From JAAYAY01 sp964429355 (GTDB lineage: Bacteria; Planctomycetota; Planctomycetia; Pirellulales; Thermoguttaceae), in the NCBI GenBank assembly GCA_964429355.1, contig CAYSCH010000146.1, positions 1-20,478 of the forward strand: DNA of 20,478 bases. The letters run 5' to 3'. The notes under the pieces are model-generated. The model was not told where the DNA came from. It saw only the letters and a program-made list of their open reading frames with translations, and did no database searches. The translations under genes and the position numbers were made by a program. This document shows positions 17,701 to 20,478 of this stretch, piece by piece; the stretch's first letter is position 1; every line of letters begins with the position of its first letter.

Positions 17701-18291
17701 GCCCAGAAGGGCCACCAGATCCAGCGGCGACTTCTCGTCGACATAGTAGGAAGAAGGCCCCACGGTCGCCCGGTTGGCCTGTTCGTCGATCTGCCACAGT
17801 CTCGGGCCGGCAGCAATGGTGTATGTGCCCGCCCCTTCGTCCATTCGCAGTTCGACGCCCCGTCGTGCCCAGACATCGATCTTCCTGTCGGCCTTGCCCC
17901 CCGTCGTCTCATCCGGGCGGTAGACGACCAGGTGAAGCGTCGTGGCAGAGCTCGTCTGGTGGAGCACGACACCGAGCGGCACGGCGGCATCATCCGGCGA
18001 ACTGGTCCATACCCCGGCCGCGATCAGAAGGCCGGCGGCAACGACGGCAGCGACTCCGCGAAACGCTAGTGTCAACATGGCCCTTCTCCTCGTCGTGTTC
18101 CTTGTCTCCTTGCTGACGGCGCAAGGCGGATTGGACTGGTCACGCGTTTCGACCGACTCCAAAAACACCGTCGCCGACTCCTGCGCCAGCCGGGCGAGAA
18201 ATGCCTCGTCGGGCGGAAGCTCGGCGTGGTTGGCCGAGGCAAACAGCGCCGCCAGTCGATCGTCGTTTTCTGGAGTGTGGTCGGCAGTCAT
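8782..18291 (-). CDS. Giant membrane-anchored anti-sigma-like protein with LolA-like, FecR, VIT, VWA and TPR domains
   Basis: A protein of 3169 residues. The ATG at 18291 overlaps the sigma factor's TGA in ATGA and has GGGGGAAG just upstream, so it is preferred over an in-frame start at 18327. Residues 1-70 are cytosolic, acidic and helical, ending in RRR, with no zinc HxxxCxxC motif. A membrane segment spans about 79-96. Then, in order: a LolA/RseB-like beta domain (about 108-283); a FecR-like domain (about 284-400; LAGRLVLKPGDWIRTDL, IRVARGELKVVVQG); a VIT domain (about 440-575; FHFPLPQDASISGFGMWIGD); a VWA domain (about 683-855) with MIDAS DTSAS at 690-694, a Thr in GWTDLD and VYVGDG; the VIT/VWA tail YHIMTPYTSLLVLE (about 970-990); a Gly-rich linker (about 1050-1097); a second LolA-like domain (about 1280-1470); and TPR-type helices from about 1490 to the end. 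By topology nearly everything after the membrane segment is periplasmic. It probably restrains the adjacent sigma factor and senses an envelope ligand. Domain calls are from motifs; the anti-sigma role is inferred. Confidence 0.85.
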   Translation of the reverse strand: MTADHTPENDDRLAALFASANHAELPPDEAFLARLAQESATVFLESVETRDQSNPPCAVSKETRNTTRRRAMLTLAFRGVAAVVAAGLLIAAGVWTSSPDDAAVPLGVVLHQTSSATTLHLVVYRPDETTGGKADRKIDVWARRGVELRMDEGAGTYTIAAGPRLWQIDEQANRATVGPSSYYVDEKSPLDLVALLGLPELDSRQALLDQRPAERIRRDGRDLSVYRGSCPSKLGPIQIEATVDTTTQLLESIEATAVREGQKTMLGRLVLVSAGEPVDEELFVVGDTLTEDGRIGLIDDSQGIVAVRPAVNERWTPLAGRLVLKPGDWIRTDLRGANAVSARLVPDTQVTIGPGSLVEMAGPREIRVARGELKVVVQGKPVRLVGPDGKPILVKDKVLVRVHDEQLTRLESDPIWLQGFEGRSAVESMGSLVANVDGRNEMLTIGYHKVTVDIRDQIARTTVEESFVNHHSKLTLEGVFHFPLPQDASISGFGMWIGDTLVEADIVEKQRAREIYETILREKRDPGLLEWSGGNIFKARVFPIPAGGEKRIKITYTQVLPCRGNRYHYTYALKSELLRQTPLRELSIDVTVNSTTPLAKVSSPTHMTRSSQTPHSARLELSEQEYTPTRDFEVAVELDAAATAPVVLVPHRRGDDGYFMLQVTPPQAGTQPDRGILPQTGPLDLVVLADTSASIDAEAARARNAFIASLLGALAPGDTFNLAVCDVDCTWAFDKPVPADEKNVEQARQLLEDRASLGWTDLDKAFAAALERAKEKTQIVYVGDGVVTGKDVDPSAFVNRLKKLHEGHASAMHAVSVSSSFEPVVMRTIGTLGGGCSRQITGEQGPQAAAVELLREIAGPTVRDLKVEFQGLTTARVYPSQLPNLPTGTQQILLGRYLPAPGAQKQEGRVVVTGRVDSKEVRFESPVTLPGAGQLTGGEESFLPRLWARMHLDRLLEEGPSEVMRDEIVALSEEYHIMTPYTSLLVLESDEDRERFQVKRRFQMRDGEKYFQQGRDTAGYELVQQQMKRAGNWRIGLRRSVLAQLAGMGRSTEAFERQESRGNRIGDRLSGFGVGGMGGGRISGDMAGPVGGPMSSSAPGVFSADWDVPFQQGNFQLAVPQLMDAEPSVELNWKTAAWEVPMDGLESKFSWFADSKKELKRSLSEPTPSQSWSFEEDFYGLSDGDSVVSAGGERSFGLELDKSMRGSLAVSDLKRKFDAFTPGGMRPSGKPINSYYSRQTQYVGWPDTLFPHLAPVPAEPVQKKPEHPWPVEAKRLAESLLRVETLRSMTGGLRIERQTESYDARWNELVSRSADLALVSPGRWLSRSGGDGSPTIVNWLDENERGVLSRAFELGRVRKPFPLDRQEWPNSFGPHMLASMERAYQDYTVTLQPQDEGRTVLGLVHPNNPGYEIRILIDTTRAVVLRTEYFQDGKLQSASECSQFVELLDRWWPTRIEGTDKDDRRTSLVTLDYRTLEADEFARQMDQELAGRDRVAFLHEPANDVPRAKQALARNEARFEDRLVLATYFQQTQQWERVVEHLAEAEALAKDKPGVRWIRTSVLKDARRREEARERILGEARRLAERATGPKHDAESLFLANHLVGEASGVFEANETLSLLDTLLDVYREQPAHLHALRQWKQNRVSYLQQAGQSEQALQLQHQLAVETPHDWSFQQNYAQALFNAQLPEEGFAWLDRVLIAESRWLPHEEAQLREVYAEQLRQQGRHNELSDYLAKVIETNPTSESLYRRYLEALLQADRVDEANRTIESWLAEGRTRERLSDQVLNQIRAATSRALGEGYHIYTNRLDERWLDPLSEVVRFFADHPLHAELAERIMNHHRFQQTDHCRTLRREALKRLQAELAAIKPDLAARLVGWVAANDPAVEEGVWRQIAKDLQARWEAEGDADLRHLWSQTLVTVLSSKIGAKETVDFLRLRWNKADKRHRAGYASELFDRLLDQPWSDQYEDEAFSLLAVRSDADDTVARLLVEVEGLHRLTDAMVRARFTALEAERKHPEELDRKTLRQQQEENLRKARVCLSDRLQKAMRAAGEPIARWMNLERLYLNVQLGRELAEVAEECWEVLGPEPIAEMPDEPDLAAAMAEAMRNRCLLMLANLAARRNADQQLAERLLAYCDRALAAGDKADEEDQALVRWKLFKFELLVALDRPQELETSLRSWLQSDLLRNYWRRALGYLLAEQGKVAAAVELFEAAGADDELGPTENRVLADWYMVLDKKEKREEALLAALMTTEEHQIRNMLHQQLQPWRQTDPPPPTELDANVLRGLAALFRKSGYPQDFLHLLREFHQTSRDWRLPAGLADAVIGQTAGRVYPFLQGMDTVFSEIHEEAAVDSIVERIAAVRKKAASDVDRRALDLLEVLAERRAAEMLNQPGPHAKKALAALRRAFDGQWTAGEKRLMADFLAALGRIADGDLAAEQLRQLRSLHAEEKPGTVDRLHVAHALARTLWGYQQDDGPIDLLETSLAEYQQALGSPLPAEANGALGSMITYLEARGRHIRGEEILQGHLTSPASPQQTVWLTARLYELYESALQNDGRVSLGSKAELYREAIARIQADLEKGNDDHRFQLVNRLCSIFRTVKNRNIADVTDGLTSFAFQRLPQALKRQTNNYQNVVGQVAQTLHDLVGPKAGLQFLVERVAAEPSWFRYNHQDGWKSHGYRLGQWREEVGPLGELEEPLLALVTGELRRDLESREPRSRNMYWKDYGYFWKEKTEAFSQVAEEVYAQRKQSGEAVKYIAAYLFDGLDRDDRAIEMLFVARAAGLLDEGGEHTLVGYLHHRERYGESIALLVPLVELRPDNIQYRVSLMRAYYHSQRRDELTALREATDAHFRAEGRWQENAIDSLAGVCWETKLFEHARKYYGEVIPLHQRTQPNRGIGDGTLSHYYSMLAKVCAELGDTPAAVDAACHAVVSWGPRQDQRREALNSLKSVLERAADLDAYATTLDAETEKSGLDNPIVRKALGQVYLERSQFDKALVQLRRAVVLEPNDREIHTALVACFDGQGDAQGAVDQRLASLELSRRDIELYKDLDRRFDDLEQPAQAERAYTSLVEMLPHESEGHAALAEIRQAQDRWSDAADHWREVARIRALEPTGLVRLAEAQIHLKQWDESRTTLRKLETTDWPSRFGDVAGQVRQLERQMEEQRVERTP

Positions 18292-18917
18292 GATCTTCCC
18301 CCGGGGTCCGAGGGCGTTTGGCGACAAGATTCCTGAAGTGAGCTTTGCCCGAACTCAAATGCCCGGCGAAACGCCTGTCGGGCCCGGGCCAGCTTCGACC
18401 GGATTGCCGTCGGGGTGCTCTTCTCCTGCCCGGCGATCTGGTCGACGCTGTTCTCGTCGAAGTACTTGGCCACCAGCAAAGCCTCATAGTCCGCCGGCAA
18501 TGCGGCCAGCGCCGCTCGAACGGCCGAGGCGGTCTCGGCCGTGGCCAACGCCTCCGGCGGCGTGGCATGGCGATGGTCGAGCCACTCGAGGATCTGGCTC
18601 TGAAGCAAGCCGGCCCTGTCGTCGTCTCCGGACGGACGGCGATGCTGGCGGCGAAAATGGAGCGCCACATGGTTTCGAGCGATCCCGTACAGCCAGTTCG
18701 CCAGAGATCCTCGCGCAGCATCGAACTGACGGGCGCTTCTCGCCGCCGCCAGGAACGTCTCCTGAACCACGTCTGCCACGTCGCTTGGATCCGGCGGCAT
18801 CCGCCTGGCGACGTACCGCCAGACCTGCCTGGAGTACACATCGTAAAGCGCACGCCAAGCATCCTCCTTGCCCTCGGTCAGGCCTCCGGCGATCCACGAC
18901 TCCTGCTGATTGTCCAT
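18288..18917 (-). CDS. ECF-type RNA polymerase sigma factor
   Basis: A 209-residue sigma-70 family factor of the extracytoplasmic-function type, which directs RNA polymerase to a dedicated promoter set. Region 2 covers about residues 17-88: WRALYDVYSRQVWRYVARR, the DVADVVQETFLAAAR helix, and GSLANWLYGIARNHVALHFRRQ. Region 4 covers about 125-180: LPADYEALLVAKYFDENSVDQIAG followed by the recognition helix STPTAIRSKLARARQAF. Regions 1.1 and 3 are absent, as expected. The start at ATG 18917 (MDNQQESW) fits the family length. An open frame continues to 19034, but the extra 39 residues look like non-coding translation. Shine-Dalgarno pairing is weak. Its TGA overlaps the ATG of the giant anti-sigma-like gene by 4 bases, so the two are co-transcribed and translationally coupled, a typical sigma/anti-sigma layout. 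Confidence 0.93.
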   Translation of the reverse strand: MDNQQESWIAGGLTEGKEDAWRALYDVYSRQVWRYVARRMPPDPSDVADVVQETFLAAARSARQFDAARGSLANWLYGIARNHVALHFRRQHRRPSGDDDRAGLLQSQILEWLDHRHATPPEALATAETASAVRAALAALPADYEALLVAKYFDENSVDQIAGQEKSTPTAIRSKLARARQAFRRAFEFGQSSLQESCRQTPSDPGGRS

Positions 18918-19444
18918 GCCGCTGTCATTCCGCCGCGTACTCCAACCCCACCAAGTAAGTGCCACGCCACCCCACGGTTCCTTGAAGTGGCATATCCGAA
19001 ATGCGGGAACCGCGACCCGATGCGGTACCTGCATGTCGCGCGACTACGGCCTCTTTCAACGGGCTGCCAGGCCAGTTGCCGCTGCCAAAGTCGCTGGAAG
19101 AGCTTTGCTTCTTGGACCCGTCATGTGTCGCGAATTCTTGCCATTTCGCGAGATTTTTCTGTCCCCCGAGCCCCATGGATGCCGGAAACCACGCCCCTCG
19201 CAGAGTTTCCCGAAAAGAACGGATCATCTCCTCCATGGGGCTCTCGCCCAGCTTATCNNNNNNNNNNNNNNNNNNNNNNNNNNNNNNNGTCCCCACCGGC
19301 CTGGTAGTTCCGTCCCATTTCCTTCGGCCTTCTGTCCCGTCTATTGTGCCTTCTTGTGTTTCTCGTGGCTGGTTCTCTGCAGGTTGCCTGACCCTTGTGC
19401 TTGCCCGCCCCACTTGGCCTGCGGTTAACCAAGTCTTCGGTAGG
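18918..19444. other. 527-base intergenic region with assembly gap; no convincing gene
   Basis: This stretch separates the HzsA-related gene from the sigma factor, both on the minus strand. It contains 31 unresolved bases (19258-19288) and short inverted repeats: TGCCAC/GTGGCA (18960-18965 and 18987-18992), TCGCGAA/TTCGCGA (19128-19134 and 19145-19151) and ACTTGG/CCAAGT (19412-19417 and 19429-19434). The last lies about 10-30 bases after the HzsA-related stop and could be part of its terminator. The region is more AT-rich than the genes, and no coherent domain is visible in any frame. It should hold the sigma factor's promoter; GGAACC on the minus strand (18981-18976) is a possible ECF-type -35 element. 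Confidence 0.6.
19258..19288. other. Assembly gap (31 N)
   Basis: Thirty-one unresolved bases between two joined contigs. The true length and content are unknown, so genes or repeats may be missing here. Confidence 0.98.
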
Positions 19445-20478
19445 TCAATGACCTTCAGCCGTATCAACCAGCGCCTGCAGATCCCGGCGCGGTGCATTCC
19501 AGGCTTCTTTCACGGCGTCGTCGACGAGTTTCAAGACTGTCTGGTAGTCCTGGTCGCCGGCATCGGCATAGGGTGGCTTCGAGCACTTGCGCTGGCCCGT
19601 GTCTGCCGCCAGCGGCGCTGCCAGAAACAGACTCTGATCGGGGCGCCGAAGGTCGATCCAATCGGCACGGGTGACTTCTTCAGTCGTATGGCAGGGCGTG
19701 CAGCGCCGGGCATGCGTCGCCGCAATCGCGCCGAGCAACTCCTCGTCGGCCGGCAGATCGTAGGCCGGCTTCTCGGGCCGCATGTTGAGAAAACGGTCAT
19801 GGTAGGGGGCGTTGGCGTCGACCCAGGTCACCAGCCGTAACCATTCGTCGGAACTCAACAAGGCACGTTTCCCGCACGCCCCCTCGCGGAGCGCTGCAAT
19901 CAGCAGGCTGCGGTGCGAACCAAACGCCAGCGGTTGCGACAACGCGTCGGCCGGATCGGACTTGTTGGAATAGGCGACCAGTCCTCCGGTGATCAGCGAA
20001 CGGTAGGCCCGGTTGTGGCCGTCGAGCCCAAGATCGCGCCCGTGGAGCGTCGTGAAGCGGAGCCCGGTCGTCAGTCCGCCGCACAGATCCAGGTCCGCCG
20101 CCGGCTTCAACCCGCCGTGACAGGCCACGCAATGGCGGTCCAGCACCGGCTGGATATCGCGAAGGAAACTCAGCGGCCGCTGGCCCCAGGGTGGCGGCGC
20201 GGGAATCGACGGGTCCCGCTGAAGGGCCACGAGGCCCGGCTTGAAATTCGGGGCCACCGACTTCGACTCGTGACAGCCCACACAGCCGCGGACCTCCCCC
20301 GGTTGAAAGCTGATGAACGACCGCATCCGGCGGAGTTCCATGAAGTTCTCGTCCAACAACTGGAAGTAGACGGGCGTATCGGCCGGCACCTGGAAATGGG
20401 CGCTGCCGTCGGCTTCCACCGGTACGGTCCCCAAGACTTCCACGGGAGTCCAACTCAGCCCCTCGCTGAGCGCCACCC
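19445..20478 (-). CDS. HzsA-related multihaem c-type cytochrome protein, C-terminal part
   Basis: The last 343 codons of a minus-strand gene whose start lies beyond the right edge; the first full codon in view is GTG, internal rather than a start. The fragment has three CXXCH haem c attachment motifs: CVGCH (65-69), CVACH (116-120) and CTPCH (259-263). Before them is a beta-rich VLGTVPVEADGSAHFQVP segment ending in MRSFISFQPGE, which I recognise from HzsA-related proteins of Planctomycetota. True HzsA is the hydrazine synthase alpha subunit of anammox bacteria. The related proteins are widespread in non-anammox planctomycetes, so hydrazine chemistry should not be inferred. Haem attachment implies export and an electron-transfer or redox role in the periplasm. 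Cys201 and Cys298 are additional cysteines outside haem motifs. No partner genes are visible in the window. Confidence 0.8.
   Translation of the reverse strand, partial: VALSEGLSWTPVEVLGTVPVEADGSAHFQVPADTPVYFQLLDENFMELRRMRSFISFQPGEVRGCVGCHESKSVAPNFKPGLVALQRDPSIPAPPPWGQRPLSFLRDIQPVLDRHCVACHGGLKPAADLDLCGGLTTGLRFTTLHGRDLGLDGHNRAYRSLITGGLVAYSNKSDPADALSQPLAFGSHRSLLIAALREGACGKRALLSSDEWLRLVTWVDANAPYHDRFLNMRPEKPAYDLPADEELLGAIAATHARRCTPCHTTEEVTRADWIDLRRPDQSLFLAAPLAADTGQRKCSKPPYADAGDQDYQTVLKLVDDAVKEAWNAPRRDLQALVDTAEGH

Noticed and set aside
18292..18327. Earlier start of the giant protein at 18327
   Set aside because: The ATG at 18291 forms the ATGA overlap with the sigma stop and has a purine-rich ribosome site.
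18950..18966. Sigma-54-type -24/-12 promoter (TGGCAC on the minus strand upstream of the sigma gene)
   Set aside because: The -24 element is good, but the essential GC of the -12 element is missing at the right spacing.
19445..20478. Evidence of anammox metabolism from the HzsA-related protein
   Set aside because: HzsA-related proteins are common in non-anammox planctomycetes, and no other hydrazine synthase or hydrazine dehydrogenase gene is visible.
1..20478. tRNA, rRNA, CRISPR array, transposase or phage genes
   Set aside because: Both strands were read for these. No cloverleaf, regular repeat-spacer array or mobile-element protein was recognised.

Overview
The window looks like a chromosomal segment of a Planctomycetota bacterium, probably Pirellulales-like. 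The reasons are high GC with strong G/C at third codon positions, secreted DUF5107-TPR and DUF4380 proteins next to an AraC/LacI-type XylR-like regulator, a Tat-exported xylose-isomerase-like TIM barrel, an ECF sigma factor coupled to a giant VIT/VWA/TPR membrane protein, and a multihaem HzsA-related protein. The lineage is inferred from gene content only. The sequence is draft: runs of N mark assembly gaps at 1323-1332 and 19258-19288.

Left region (1-6412, all minus strand). A possible sugar-responsive cluster reads right to left: an AraC-type regulator with a LacI-like sensor domain (5014-6210), a secreted 1121-aa DUF5107 + TPR protein (1468-4833), a secreted DUF4380 protein (67-1435, interrupted by an N gap that breaks its frame), and the first 23 codons of another exported protein starting at 70 with a 4-base stop/start overlap. 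DUF5107 and DUF4380 both resemble aldose-1-epimerase-type sugar-binding folds, so carbohydrate recognition or processing outside the cytoplasm is the simplest reading; the substrate is unknown. A perfect 8-bp hairpin lies between the regulator and the DUF5107 gene.

Middle (6413-8678). A plus-strand membrane-anchored SGNH/GDSL-like hydrolase diverges from the regulator. Convergent to it is a minus-strand Tat-exported sugar phosphate isomerase/epimerase-like protein.

Right region (8782-19444, minus strand). An ECF sigma factor overlaps by 4 bases a 9.5-kb gene for a 3169-residue protein. That protein has a short cytosolic N-terminus and one membrane segment, then LolA/RseB-like, FecR-like, VIT and VWA domains, a Gly-rich linker, a second LolA-like domain, and about 1,680 residues of helical/TPR repeats. 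The layout suggests an anti-sigma factor carrying an enormous extracytoplasmic sensor, and it is the most interesting element here. Upstream is a 527-base stretch without a convincing gene that contains the second assembly gap.

Right edge (19445-20478, minus). The C-terminal part of a secreted HzsA-related c-type cytochrome-like protein with three CXXCH haem motifs. No tRNA, rRNA, CRISPR array or insertion sequence was seen.
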